Shown piece by piece: positions 12,501 through 27,500 of a stretch of DNA of 64,000 nucleotides (positions within the stretch are counted from its first letter, which is position 1; the number at the start of each line of letters is the position of its first letter). The translations under genes were made by a program, and so were the position numbers. The DNA comes from Dasypus novemcinctus (taxonomy: Eukaryota > Chordata > Mammalia > Cingulata > Dasypodidae). Location: NCBI RefSeq assembly GCF_030445035.2, contig NC_080676.1:10888940-10952939 (forward strand), in the 5' to 3' direction. Under the pieces are notes generated by a model. The model saw only the letters and a program-made list of their open reading frames with translations. It made no database searches and had not been told where the DNA came from.

Positions 12501-15500
12501 AGAATTTTCATGTAAGAAGAGATTATTGGTATTTCATTTAAATTTGCCTATATCTATATCTTTTTTGAAATATTACCATAAACAGAAATAAAAGGAAAGA
12601 ATATCTCCAAATGAGATTATAGTAGAATATACCATTATAAAAAGACACAACTTTATTTTTGTTTTCATTTCCTCACCAGCTCCAGGACTGAACTCCATGA
12701 TAGTAATAATGCAAAATCCACTGTATTGCCTGAACATAACATGCAGCTTGATCAGCCAGAAAGTCACTGAAAATAGAAAAAAACATTTTTAATATAACAT
12801 TATTTTTTGAAGACATGCCAGTGTCTCTAGGGCATGATAATTGCTGATACTGATCACATTTTGCTTCACGTATCTTTTATTTAATGAATAAGTTAGCTGA
12901 AAATTGTAATCAGGAAAATTCTAAAATATTCTTTTTAAAAAACATTATCTTGTCAGATTAAAGGTCTGCCTCAAAGATTTCCTAAACTGAGTATCAGAGT
13001 ACTTAAACTTCCAGGCATATTTACTCAGCTAGTGTACTATGCCCTTGTCTTAAAGTTTGAGCATTTAGACAATGAAGCCTTTTATAAAGTATCATTACCA
13101 TGCCCTTAAATGGCTGGGGTGGGATAAAAGAAGGGAATGTGAATTTTCTTTATCTGGGAGAAAAAAATCTGAGAGAAGAACAGGAGGAAATCAAGGAGGA
13201 AGATCAACCATAGGTACTACAGTTTTATATGATTGGAATCAAGGAACTATAAGAAGGAATAAAGGATTAGAAGTATAAATACTTTATTTAATTTCTCAAG
13301 TCTCAAAAGTTTTGCATGCTAATGGCACTTGACAAAGCTTCAAATCAGCTGGTGAAATGTACTAGAATTTCTATCATTCTTGTATGACTCTCAGAAGGAT
13401 TATGTAAAGGATGAAAAACAGTCTGAGAGTATACATTTCATAGAACAAGGTCTAAAAGCTTGGACTATCCTTGAGTAGATCCTAAAGTAGAGCTAATGCT
13501 GGTGTTTTATTATTAAAAATATAACAAAAACAGGATATAAAATATGTACATACAAGTAGCATTTCATGAAACTCTTATTTCACTCACAGAGAAGCAGGTT
13601 CATCTAGCATTTAAGAGCATGGACTCTGGAGCTAGAATGCCTGGCTACTCAGTAGCCTTGGGCAAGTCACCTAACTCAAAATTCCTTAATTTCCTCAGCT
13701 GTAAAATAATTCCCCTCATCTCAAAGGATTGTTATGATACTTAAATAAGTTAATATTTTAAAAGTGCTTAGAATACTGCTTGGCATTGTAAGTGTTTGTT
13801 AAAAATAAACAAAACACAAACATAAGTACTTCATAATGTGATGTGCAATTAAAAAATAAATTGAAAACCACATTCCAGAGTCAGTTCTTAAGGAACCTCT
13901 GGACTAGGTATTATCTAGGGATGAGTCAGGTGGCCTTTGAGGTAAATTCTGATATGAGTTTTAAAAGATGGGAGGCAAAAAACAAACGATTTTCTATTTG
14001 ATAATTTTTATTACAGGAATGTAACATCAGAATTAATACCATCTTCTCTAAAACCATTCTAGTTGAAAGATCGATAAAAGTTTATGAAACCAAAAAATTC
14101 TTCTCTCTCGATTCCTTACAATCAGTATTATGTTGTTTTCTGAGGAACTTGATAATCTAATTTTCTCTACTTTAAAGAGAAAGCATTAGCAAAAACGTAC
14201 TCAGACACTACATCAACCCCCATCTTCGTCATGTAATATGTTCTTTTATATTGTCTAAACTCAGTTTCAAATAGGTCATCATCTTCAGTCTCATCTTCTA
14301 AATTATCTGGGGAAAAAGCCAGAAAGTTAGTAACTGACAAATATGAATATCCTGTTTTTCCACCGAATGCTTTGAGAAATACACATCAAAGTAAACGATC
14401 CAACATTACTGATTAGTACTAACAAAGGAAAGGTTTAACAAGTAGTCTGTCAAAGAAATAACATATATTGGGAAACGGACTTTGGCCCAGTGGTTAGGGC
14501 GTCCGTCTACCATATGGGAGGTCCGCGGTTCAAACCCTGGTCCTCCTTGAGCCGTGTGGAGCTGGCCATGCGCAGTGCTGATGCGCGCAAGGAGTGCCGT
14601 GCCACGCAAGGGTGTCCCCAGCGTGGGGGAGCCCTACGCGCAAGGAGTGCGCCCGTGAGCGGTGAAAAGAAAGAGCAGCCTGCCCAGGAATGGCGCCGCC
14701 CACACTTCCCGTGCCGCTGACCACAACAGAAGCGACAAAGAAACAAGATGCAGCAAATAGACACCAAGAAGAGACAACCAGGGGAGGGGGGGGAATTAAA
14801 TAAATAAATAAATCTTTTTTTTTTAAAAAAAAAAGAAATAACATATATCAATATATATATAGTTTATACTTACCCTTAGAAGTTACCACTTCATCTTCAT
14901 TTTTGTCTAAAGCAGCCCAACATATGGTGTTTTCCTGAGCCTATAACAATTATTGTTATAAAATTAATGGGAAGTTATATTTCAAAGTGAGTTTAACAGA
15001 GAGATTTTAAAAAATATTTAAAATAAAATGATATGATCTTTAAGTGACACTGCAGAAGCTCATTTAAAAAATAATTCTCAAATCGTGTAAAGTTTTTGGT
15101 TTTAGATCACCTGTTTTCTAAAGCTATACATTTTTATGACTTAGAATGTAACATACAAGCCTCTAAAATATATCTAATAATTAAATCTCATCATTTAAAT
15201 AAACATGTATTCCAAGAAAAAAATACTTCAAGAATATTCAATTTATGTACAGAAAAGTAGATAAAATTATTCAACATTTGTCAATTCAAAACTTTTATAA
15301 GTCAAATTCTGGGCTACTGTTAACACAGTTTTTATTTGTTTATGCTTGAGTTAAATTGCTATAAATATTACCTATTTTCTGTATCTTAGAATCTTATCAT
15401 TCTTATAACTGTTACCTATCCTCCACATCTTCATTTCACTTAGATGCAACCCATTTGCTTTTCTCTAGTTCTATTTTATCACAACCTTTTATTCTGTCCA

Positions 15501-18500
15501 TATGTTTTTTCTCCTTTGACATATCGGTCTTTCTAGAACTTCTCTCTTTTCTGGTTATCTATTGCCAGTGATTATCATTAATTCTTCCCTGTTCCCTTAT
15601 CTCTATTTCCTTTTCTTCTGAAAACTTTCACTGCCTGGGCTATTCCCCCTGCTCTTTTCATTTCATCAGTGTCTCCAAAGTTAATCACATATGACTAGAA
15701 GACTCAGGACATCTAAAGACTGAGCCAAGGTGGAGGAGCTGAGAGTTACTCACATGTATGTTTTGTAAGTAAGGATTCCCCAAAAGTTGCAGAGTCTATT
15801 TTTTAAGAGAAAAAACATACAGTAGAATGTAGGCTGACTGCTGCTAAGTTCCACTGAGGAAGAGCTAAACAATTAGAAGAACCAAAGTAGAGGAAAAGAA
15901 GATAGTTGGTCCTCCTGGAGTAAGTTATTAGGCCTGGACTTAAATAAAATCAGTACAGTAAGAACAGTGCAGGAAACTCATCAATTTCACCAGAATCCAA
16001 TAATTATAGATAGGCTGAAAAAAATTTCAGAAGAGGTTTATTTTCAACTTAACAAAAATGAGACAATCTTTAGATCATTAGAGAAGTTTTACAGGACACT
16101 AGCATAGTCTAGCTGATCTATAATTTATTTACTAAGCACTAGCATTAATTATTGTCCTATTAATTACTCTTTAACAAGTCTACACCTGTACTTTATATAA
16201 AATTTGATATGTAAATCATTTCTATAGAAAACTGACGGGTCTGGTTAATGTCTTATAACATATGCTTTAAATGTCCACATTTCAAAAACTAAGTCATTGT
16301 TTTTAAATAATGTGTTTTTAAACTATATATACCTATTGAGCTCTTATATTTCTAAATGTTTTCCACACTTATTAATAGAATGGAAAAGTAAGCACCATGT
16401 TCTTCTTTGTGGTAAAAATAAGAAACTTATTTTAAATATCAATGTAAATGACAGGACCTAACAGAGAAAAAGAAACCAAAACAATTGAAAAACGATCATA
16501 GAGAAGAAATGAAAATGAAATGAAGCATTAATTGTCAGAATAAAGAGGATTTGGAAAATTGTTTATTCATGTTTAATTTTGTGAATTGTTTCTTTGAACC
16601 TTAACTGTCATAGTTGCATTTACATAATTTTAATTAAAACATAGTTATTTCTGATAGTTTTAAGCAAATGAAAGGCATTTCTACCCCATGCCTATGTCAG
16701 GCCCATAATTGGGGTTCAGTAGATATATCTTGACTTGTTTGGAACTGAAGGTCTGTAAGTGGATCGCAGTCCCTCTTTTTTTTTTTTTTTTTTTTCAAAG
16801 ATTTATTTATTTAATTTCCCCCCCTCCCCTGGTTGTCTGTTCTTGGTGTCCATTTGCTGCGTCTTGTTTCTTTGTCCGCTTCTGTTGTGGTCAGCGGCAC
16901 GGGAAGTGTGGGCGGCGCCATTCCTGGGCAGGCTGCACTTTCTTTTCACGCTGGGCGGCTCTCCTCACGGGCGCACTCCTTGCGCGTGGGGCTCCCCCAC
17001 GCGGGGGACACCCTTGCGTGGCGCGGCACTCCTTGCGCGCATCAGCACTGCGCATGGCCAGCTCCACACGGGTCAAGGAGGCCAGGGGCTTGAATCGAGG
17101 ACCTCCCATGTGGTAGACGGACGCCCTAACCACTGGGCCAAAGTCCGTTTCCATCACAGTCCCTCTTTAAACATTTGAAGTCTGATACAGTTTCAGTCAC
17201 ATAAAAAAACTCAACAATTATTATTTTCTAATCACACTCAACCTAGTAGACACTTTGTCCCTATTCTGCAGCTGCTGTGTTTCTTGAAGAGAAAATTTCC
17301 AATAAAGAAAGACTTATCCAGTCTATCTCTCTCCTTCATTTCCTCAGTTGGTGGTTTACCTCTAGAAACCAGGTTATGTTCTCAATCACTCACTTATCAT
17401 GAGGTAAGTTTGTGTTTTTCAATAAATGGAAAGGTTAAGTGGTTTTCTCAGAAATAATGGGGAAACATAGGAAACTCTGGAATTCCTTTACATGGGAAGA
17501 ATCCTTAAGAATAGTAGGGATGCACCTAAATTGGAAAATATTTGGTAATATGTATTCATGTTGGGGAGAAAGCAATTTCTAGAAAGTTTCTTTCAGGGTT
17601 TGAAGATTTTGAAGTTTGTGAAGTGTATCTCATTACAAAATAATTTTGGAGAATTTGCAAAGTATGGAAAGGTATGAAGGAAAAAATGTAAATTATTTAC
17701 ATTCTCATAATTTGATCTAATTGTATAAATGTGAAGTACTTCCTAATGTTTTTTCCTCGCTATTGTTAAAAATTAGACCATAATCTCTTTATCTTAACAT
17801 TATTATTTTGTGCATTTTCACATTATTAAATAATCTTTAAAAAAAAAAAAAAAAAAAAAAAAGAAATGAAGCAACCCCCAAAAATCATAAGAAGGAAAAT
17901 AAGAAGCAAGGTATAACTATTTTACCTTTCTAGCTAAAAAAATGAAAGGATACCTAAAAAAGTCATACCTTTGATTTTTTCTTTTCTTTGTAGTTCTTGG
18001 CTTCTTCTGCTGCAATACCTGCTGCTTCATTGAGGTACTTATTACCAACTTTGCTTTCAAACCACTTTAGGTCCACAAAAACTTCACTGAAGTGCTCACG
18101 ATCAAACTGTATAGGAATATTTAAATTTATTTTAAAATAACTTAAGTATCTCTGGAAGCATATAAATCAAACTTTTAACAGTGATTACTTGTGGGGTATT
18201 AGCTATGAGGAAATGTTACTTTTTTTTACACACATGGGTACCTCTGCTATTACATTGAAAATTTAAAGGAAATAAAGGCAAATAAAAATAATTTAGGCAA
18301 AATTATTTATATAAAGTAATTGGAGTAGACGATAAAAACATTTCCTTCATGATTATGCAGATTGTTATAGACTATTAACAGCTGTCTTGGGGCAGGAAAA
18401 GAAAAACTTCTAGTTACTTACATCTGATAGCTTCACAAGGTACTTCTCAAATCGAGGTAAGTTGAGATGACCACTTTCATTAATATAACCTAAAAAGAAC

Positions 18501-21500
18501 AAAACCTAAATGTGTACTAAAAGCTGTCATTACTATTTTCTAAATAATTCTACAAAATTCTTTCCACAAAATGTTCAACGTTGAAATTTTCCTAATTAAA
18601 AAAAAACCCATGTAGTGTTGTATTGTAACTGGCCCTGTTTTCTTGAAGTTTATGTTGCCATAATATATAACATGTAAGTACTGAAGCAAAAGAAAATAAA
18701 TTCCATGTTAACATAATAATAATTTGTTAATTTGTTGTCACATCCACCAATATTTTCTAAGTTAATTAAAGTAATGTTTTTGGAACATATCTAGATCATT
18801 CAATTTGATAAAATAACTTAAGAAAAGGACTAACTCCCTGCTACTCTGTTGTCTGTTTTAATTCTACTTTATAACTGTTACAAATTTCCTCCTAAAGTAT
18901 CATATTTGTTGGCCAATTTCATTTTAATTGAAAAGCTTTTCTTCATATTAAATATTCTGGTGCTTATCCATTCAGAAAAATTGAATTTCTATGCTTAACT
19001 ATGAAAGGAGCGAAGTTAAGTCAATAACTTCTGCTGATTTTCTTAGAAGATTAAGGGCAAAGATTAGTCAGGTACCAATAAGTGAGGATGCTTAATTCTG
19101 GTTACTTCCAGTTTTTGTGAACTGCTGAAAATTACCTAAGAACTTGGCATTTTGGTTTAAAAAAACTTCAAATTTTCTATTTTAGTTATGCATGCAATAA
19201 TCTAATGAACTGAGTGACACTTTTAAAGTAGCCTAATGCTAAATTAAAAGTAACCTCAAATGAATATTGTTAAGTTTTTCTTACCCCCAAGTTCTGGCAG
19301 GATGGTAATATATGTTCCATAAAGAAGGGGCAGTGCATCATGATTAATATGCAAATGAGGTAGATGAGGAATAAAATCATTGCCAACAAGAAATCCCATC
19401 AAAATCCAATCATCTATTATCTTTTCAATATCATATTTAAATGACACCTTGTCCTATGGCAAAATGGAGAAAATGTCAAATCCTATGGAAATTTGGGATT
19501 ACAAATCTTGGTCCATGCTATACTAATACTTACTTTTAATACTGAAAACTCATAGTCAATATACTCTCTCATTAAAGACAAGTGTAAAAGGTGAAATGTG
19601 GTTTCTTCTGGTGCACATACCCTGTAAATCAGTCAGATGATCAAGATAGAGTTAATTATATTTCTAATTCCAAGTTTAACATGTATCAAAGCTTAAAATC
19701 AAAGTTACCATTATAAGTTGGTATGTAATTTATATGAAAGCTGTAATGGCAAATAAAGAAAATAAATATAATTGTTATTATAATAGATAAAAACACAATA
19801 AAGGGAAGTGAACTTGGCCTAGTGAATAGGGCGTCCGCCTACCACATGGGAGGTCGGCGGTTCAAATCCCGGGATTCCTTGACCTGTGTGGAGCTGGCCC
19901 ATGTGCAGTGCTGATGCGCGCAGGGAGTGCAGTGCCATGCAGGGTTATCCCCTGCGTAGGGGAGCCCCACGCGCAAGGAGTGTGCCCCATAAGGAGAGCC
20001 ACCCAGTGCGAAAGAAAGTGCAGCCTGTCCAGGAATGGCGCTGCACACAGAGAGAGCTGACACAAGATGACGCAACAACAAAAAAAAAAGAAACACAGAT
20101 TCCCAGTGACGCTGATAAGGATGGAAGTGGTCACAGAGGAGCATGCAGCAAATGGACACAGAGAGCAGATAACGGGAGTGGTGGGGAAAGGGGAGTGAAA
20201 TAAAAAATAAATAAATCTTTAAAAAAAAAAGCACAATAAAGTCCAAAATAATTGCTTTTTATGCTTTCTGCAGAAAAGGACCCAGAAGTAAGAAATCCTA
20301 AATAATATACAGTATATGTAAGAAACTTGTGGTATCTGGCCAATTTAATCTGGTCATGAAAAAAACTAGTAAATGAGTGAATATATACTTTTATAACCAC
20401 TGGAGAATCATCCAGGGCTACAGTGGTAAAGTGCTATCACTTCTTAGGTTTTTTTTTTTCAAAGATTTATATATTTATTTAATCCCTCCCCTCCCCTTGT
20501 CTGTTCTCTGTGTCTATTTGCTGCGTCTTGTTTCTTTGTCTGTTTCTGTTGTTGTCAGCAGCTCGGGAAGTGTGGGCGGCGCCATTCCTGGTCAGGCTGC
20601 ACTTTCTTTCGTGCTGGGCGGCTCTCCTTACGGGGCGCACTCCTTGCGCGTGGGGCTCCCCTACGCGGGGGACACCCCTGCGTGGGGGACACCCCTGTGT
20701 GGCACGGCACTCCTGTGTGGCACGGCACTCCTTGCGCGCATCAGCACTGCGCATGGGCCAGCTCCACACGGGTCAGGAGGTTCGGGGTTTGAACCGTGGA
20801 CCTCCCATGTGGTAGACAGACGCCCTAACCACTGGGCCAAGTCCGTTTCCCCACTTCTTAGTTTTATCTTTCCTTGGCTTAATATAGAATTCTCTATTCC
20901 TGACCTTTGGCCTATACTCTAAGTTTAAACACAAGTAAGAACATAAACTGAAAGAACTGCATCTCTCTAAGAATACAATCATGACCCAGGAAAGCCAGAC
21001 ATACATATCAAGTTCTGAAGTAGATAAAGTAATTTTCTGAAGATTGAAGTTTGCTAACTTCTAAATTTGCCTTTATTCAGGTAAAATTAAATAAGTCAAA
21101 CTGAGTAAAATATTCTGGTCATCAAAAATAATTACAAGGCAACTATATGCTTTAATGGAGGTGAGGGAAAGGCAAATTACCTTTACAATTTTTTCCTCTG
21201 ACTCTATAGTGGGACAAAATTAACTTCTCTTAAGATAATAGGCTTAATTTTTGTTCTTTCTTCCAACATAAATGAAGTATGATTTACCTTTGCGCTTTTT
21301 TGCCACCAAACCGAACTTCTTCTCTTAAAAGAGAGAAATGTGCCTCATGACTTGTTAAGCCAAGCATAATCTGTAGAAAATGATTGAGAAATGTTTCTAC
21401 CATTTTTATGGTATCAGGTTAACAAAGCAATCAATTTAATAACATTTTTATAGAGAGAACATGTTTATTTGAGGATAGTAAAGAAACAGTACGTTAAATA

Positions 21501-24500
21501 TACAAATATCAAAATATGATCCTTGGTGAGTTATGAATGAAGTATACTTTTTAAAGGAAGAACTGTTCACCTTAGACTCATATGGCTTTTATTAACTGCC
21601 ACCACGCAACTCTCCCCTCCAATCACAAAAACCTTCTTTTTTTTCCTGCATGTTTCCCTTTGCCATGGGGGAATGGGTTGGAAGTGAGAGGCAGCAGCTT
21701 TTCAGTGACAGAAGAATCTAGGACACTTCTGGAGATGATGATACCTCTAATGTAAGTAAACCCAGAAAGAACTAGAAAAGTGTACTATCAGTTAATTTTC
21801 TAATGTAAAAATAGTCTAGTGAGACACATCAAGCAATTGTAATACATACTGTTTACTTTATTTCAATCCTGATTTAAACAAATCAACAAACAAAACCCAC
21901 AAAATAAAACATTTATGAAGCAATCAGGGAAATTAGAATACAAACTGTATTTATATATTAAGGAATTCTTATTCATTTTCGTTTTATATGGGATAATGGA
22001 ACTCTGGTTATGTTTTTAAAAAGAATCCTTCTCTTTAGACAAATATAATAGTTATAGATTAAATGATATAATATCTAGTCGGGGGGACAGATGTTTAGGG
22101 GTAGGAATTAAAAATTAGTTAAGGTGGATGAAGGGCAAAAGTGGGATTTATACTATATTCTTTACTTTTGTTTATGCTTGAAAACTTCCATAATAAAAAC
22201 TTAAAACAACATAAAAGCCTAGTAAAGTTATTTGGGTCATGGAGTTTTCATATCGTGTGTTTAAGCATGAGGGAAAAAGGGCCCCCTTGACTTACCTCAG
22301 CAGAGTATTCACACAGCTAGGGTGGGTCAGGTCTGCAGACCCTATAGAAACCTGCTTATCAAACTATGGCAAAACAGTTCATTGTCCAATTGTTTTAGTA
22401 CTCTGGTAATGGCTGAAGTAGGAATCTTTATCATATCGCCAATACTTGTTGCCATAGTCAGAAAACTTCTTACCTAAGACTAAGTTTCTTAGATACCTAA
22501 CTACAATGGTACAAGTTTATAATAACAATAAACATTATACCTACCAAGTCAGCATCTAAACCATACAGACAGTGTCTGGTGTTTGGATCATGATCTGGCT
22601 TTGCTTTCTCGGATCTGATGAATTCCATGATTTTATGCTCTCCTTCTCCGGGAGTCTGAATATAATGTTTAAAAAAAAAGTGACAATATGCTATGCTTCA
22701 GAATATTAAAAAGAAAAAAAATTATTTAAATTTTAAAAAGACAATAACCTCATGGCCTGAGAAGTAGATGGTAACCCCTTGCCATGACTTGTCTGTGGAA
22801 ATCTTCATGTTTACAAAATACTTCAGATGTTCATGTAATCTGGCCATGAATTCAGTCCCTATAAAAACGTTTAAAAAATTATCATCTGAGAGACACAGAA
22901 CAGTGAGTTCTCAGTGAGAATGCAAAATTAGACCTGGGTATCCAGGGAAAGCTAGGTATAAGATCTTCAGGGAAGGTGAGAAGCTCTTTTCTTTATCCTG
23001 AAAAGTTTCATTATCCCTTTCCCTAGCAAATATCACAACTGTTTCTAATTTTACTGGTCACCCTAGAATAAAGCCAATGTCAGAAAGGGAAAGTCGACGA
23101 ATGTTACTACTGTCTTCAAGTATTTTCACACAAGGACGGACCTCTAATGAAACTCAATCTTCTATTTCCTCTCTTTGCTGGATTCTGATATTTTTCTTTA
23201 AGGCATGCAGCATCATCAGATTAATCATATTAATCTGGAAAATAATTATCAATAATCTGCAAACTGAGTCTAGAGTGATGACATTTTAGGAAAAGACCAG
23301 ATGGTTAATAGTCAAAGGCAATACAGTCTTATACCACAAACAGGATAAACTGGTTATTAAATTAAGCAACATGTGATTACAGAATAGAATGAAAGGGGAA
23401 ATTACCATAGTTAATAAAGAATTTATGAGAGAGTAAGACTGTTAAGACTTTTTCAAAGGAAAGGATTATTACAATGTTAGACAAAGCTCCTAGGAAGTAT
23501 GGAGTATGATGCTGCATATAAAATTTAATTAAACCTATAATATTAATAAATTCATTTTTCCTTATAGTCACAGAAATCTTAACTGCCTCTGAGAGGTAAA
23601 GTAGTGAGAGCTCTGAACTAGGAGAGTGGGTTTCTCATCCTGAACACTACAAGTTAGCAATATGAACTTGGGTGAGTCACAGTCTCACTGAGTCTGTTTC
23701 ATATTAATAAAAGGCAAGAACAGGACTGAATGATTTTATATTTCCCCGTAGGTCTCTGAAATTCTGTGTATCTTGCAAAGTCCTGACCAACCACAGCTAT
23801 TCTTATCAATGTAAGGTAAATCCCTACAGTGGGTCTATACAGAAGCACTTATGACCAAGCTGACTAAATTATAATATAAGGAAACTCAAATGGGAAAATA
23901 TAGCAAATGAAAACCTAGGGCCAAAATAAAGAGCCTAGAAAAGAAAACTTTTTCCAAAAAAAATTAGTTTTTGATTTACATTTTAAACAGTAAATCTCAG
24001 AATTTTTCTCTCAGTGAATTTACCTGGTGTAATACAGTTGGAATCAAATCTGGCTTCTGAAGGAAGAGTTTCTCCCTTCTCGACTGCCTTTTTGATTTTG
24101 TCTTCTGCCTCCTTTGCTGACCTTAAAGGTTAAGGAAAAAAAAGGTCAAACTTTCTTAAAAAAGTAATGAAAACAAACTGTTTAGATGTTTTTATAATGA
24201 AAATATTAATTCATCTATTTCATCTGAAATCCTAAAGGATCAAAAATATTCATCTTGAATGATTAAAATTGATAAAGATGAGCTTCAGAATTTTGTTTTT
24301 ATTTATATAAATAACTACATTTTCCAGATAAGGACTATAAAAGCAAAATATTATAAACAGTATAAAATCAATGCAGAATAATTTCAAATGATTATTATAA
24401 AGTAATTCTTATCACAAGGATATAGCAAATTGGTTCTAGAAACACAAATTCAAAAGTACAGCTTTATAGATTTATTTATATATATTTAATGATATCAAGA

Positions 24501-27500
24501 AAGAAGAATATTAAATTGACCTCCAAGGATATTATACAAAATACAATAATAAATATTAATAATAAAACCTTTGGGTTTCCTCTTTAAAAATGTAAAATTA
24601 AAGGCTAATAACATTAATGACAGCAATTTGCCAAAATCATCTTATTTTCAGGGCAATAGGATTTACTAGAAAGAACATGAGTTTTAGAGTCATATGGACC
24701 TAGGATTGAATACATTTGTCCCATCCTTGTCTGGTCTCTCCTGGAAACCATTTGCAGCACACCATATGCCACATGGTATACTAAATTAGGAAGCTCTGCT
24801 TTAAATACAATTTCTACAGCTTGTACTAGCTCTATCCACTGTGCCTATGGAAATCTATTTCTGTGATGAACAAACTCTTCTTCATATTTAACCTTTCTCT
24901 TGTACCAAACTCTTTCAATATAATAAAAACTCTGAAGGTACCAACTCATTCATCATCTTCTCAGTGGAAGTCATTCTTTTCTCTCTTTTCCCCATCCTTC
25001 TTTTAAAAAATGACTATTCAGTGTTAGTATATGACAAGTTCTGGGGGTATAACAAAAGAGATATGATATCCGTTATCACAGAGCCTATACTCTGGTGGGG
25101 AAATAGAAAATTAAATAGCTATAACATTTAGTCCAGTTGTAATATAGAGAATATTTTGGACAGGTACAAGGTAAACCAGTTTAAGGCTACAGAAGCGATC
25201 TAGATGAAAGATAATAGTGGTCTAGGCTGAGATAGTAGCAGTAAACATGAAAAGAAATAAATACATGTGACAAATTAAGAAACTGGAAAAATAGGACTCA
25301 GATGTAGGGAATGAAGCAGTCAGAGAAATCCAAAATTATTCTTGGACTTCTGGATTAGACAACTAGGTGCATGGTTTACAAAAATAGGAAACATTTACAA
25401 AATAGGAAACATATGAGGGAGGGCAGTTTTGAGGTGAAGATAACAAACTCAGTTCTGAACCTATTAAGCCTGAAGTGGTGGTGGGGGGTGGGGGGGATAA
25501 TCCAAAAGGAGACACTTAGCAGACATCTGGATATAGAGGAGCTCAGGAAAGAGAGCCACCAGAAAGATAAATTTGGGAGTAATCAGCACACAGTAATTAA
25601 AGCCATTGGCCCTCCAGATGCCAAAACAGAACCTCAACATATGCAATATTTATGAAAAAAATGCAGAGGAAGAGAAGATGACAGGGAAATTAAGAAGCCA
25701 AGGGGAAGTGTGGTTACAAGGTCAAGGAAAGGCAACAGTTCAAGAAAGAAGGCATGGTCAACACTCTTAAATGCTGTAGATAAAAGAAGTAAGATAAAGA
25801 CAGAATTATTCTTTGGATTTAGCCATAAGGATACTATTTGTACTCTTGTAAGGAATCATACCCATGGTGGGGATGAAAGCCAAATGGCAGATTTAGAAAT
25901 GAGAAAAAGATGAAGAATTAAAAATTATAAATGGAGAAAACAGTCATTCTGGAGAATGACAAAAAGCTGACTGGGTAATTTCTGGGAAACATAGGACACT
26001 CAATGCCAATATAGTATTTAGAAAATGCTTGTTGTAGTGATAGTGCATTGGCTCTCAACATCCATGCTATTCCGCTTCAAGTTTGTCTTCTCTTATTGAA
26101 GAGGTTAGAAAGCTAGAAAAAAAATTCTCAGGCTTTCCTGCAGCTAGGATTCTGGACATAATTTAAATTTTATCAATTACATACCTCCATGTCAGGTTTG
26201 GAAGGTGGAAGTGTGCCTGTACAACAATAAAGGCACTGAGATTGTGTGTACCTATTATGTTTGGCAATGGTAGAAGAAGTCCCAGTATTCAGTAGCTTCG
26301 TAGGTGCTGAGAGGCAAGGCACATGGCATCTGTGTTTTTCAGTGCAGATCTGGTAGTTGCATTGGGGCTCTGGAGCTAACAGATGCATTGGTGGCTTCAT
26401 GTTTGCTGAATTGAAACTAAAGTGATGTATTCTTGGAGCAACAGTTCAGACTGTAACTTCTTCATTTCTAGATCACAGCTAGAGGAATAAATTGCTGGAA
26501 TCAACTGTTCTGGTGGGAGCTTCTGAACTCCTTACCTTCCTGAATGTGTAACAGTTGTGACTGGTGGTGTAGTTTTGGTCTGGAAGTCATTTATGAAAGA
26601 TCCACCTATACTCCTACTCCGTTGCTTCTTACAATGATTTTTATAAGCACCAAACATTCCCTATATTATATCTCTCTTTGCTTAAAAAAGCTAGAATGGT
26701 TTCTGCTACTGCCACTGAATCCTGACTAATTCTTCCTCAACATTTGGTTTTCTAGCCCAGTGGTTCCACAAAACTAGTTTAACAAATCTCAGAGGAGTCT
26801 GGTAAAAATACAGTTTCCAGGATCCAATTCCTAAACATTCAATGCAAGTAAATCTTGGGTAGTACTTGAAAATCTAGATGTTAGTAAAGATGGCTCTTGC
26901 CTTCAAGGAGCTCAGTCTTTCCAATATTTATAGAATCTTTTCTCTTTTGACATTTAAATCAGTACATTTTACCACTGTCTTTCCATTCTCACTTCTGGCC
27001 TTCTTCTAGACACTTTTCAACCTTCCTTGATGATTTGCACATTTGACTCATCAAGTATGCTTTTCACTTCTTTACACTGTTTTGTTTAAAGAATTCATTA
27101 TACTAATCACCCATCAAACACAGGGTTTCTTGCCTTCAATTCTAACAACCTTCTTAATTCTACTTCTATTTACTCAAAAACAGGGACAAAGACTAATCTC
27201 ACTGTTACTCAGAAATATTCCACACATCTAGGATCTTAAGTTTAACATCCTTTCCCTGTCCTCAACCTTTTTTCATCCTGTTATTTTTACTACTTCCAGA
27301 CTCACACAGTGGTGCTTATAATACCTTGAGTGATCTCCCTCATTTCTCTTTTCATGGTCCATCAATTACTTTCTAAACTCACTTGCTTTTCTGTCCAATT
27401 TGGACCTAATGTTCACTCAACATCAGCATCTGGAATACTGGGTCCAGACAGTCAATAAATGTTTGTTGTACTTCCCAGCCCAGAGTAGGCCATAAGAGGG

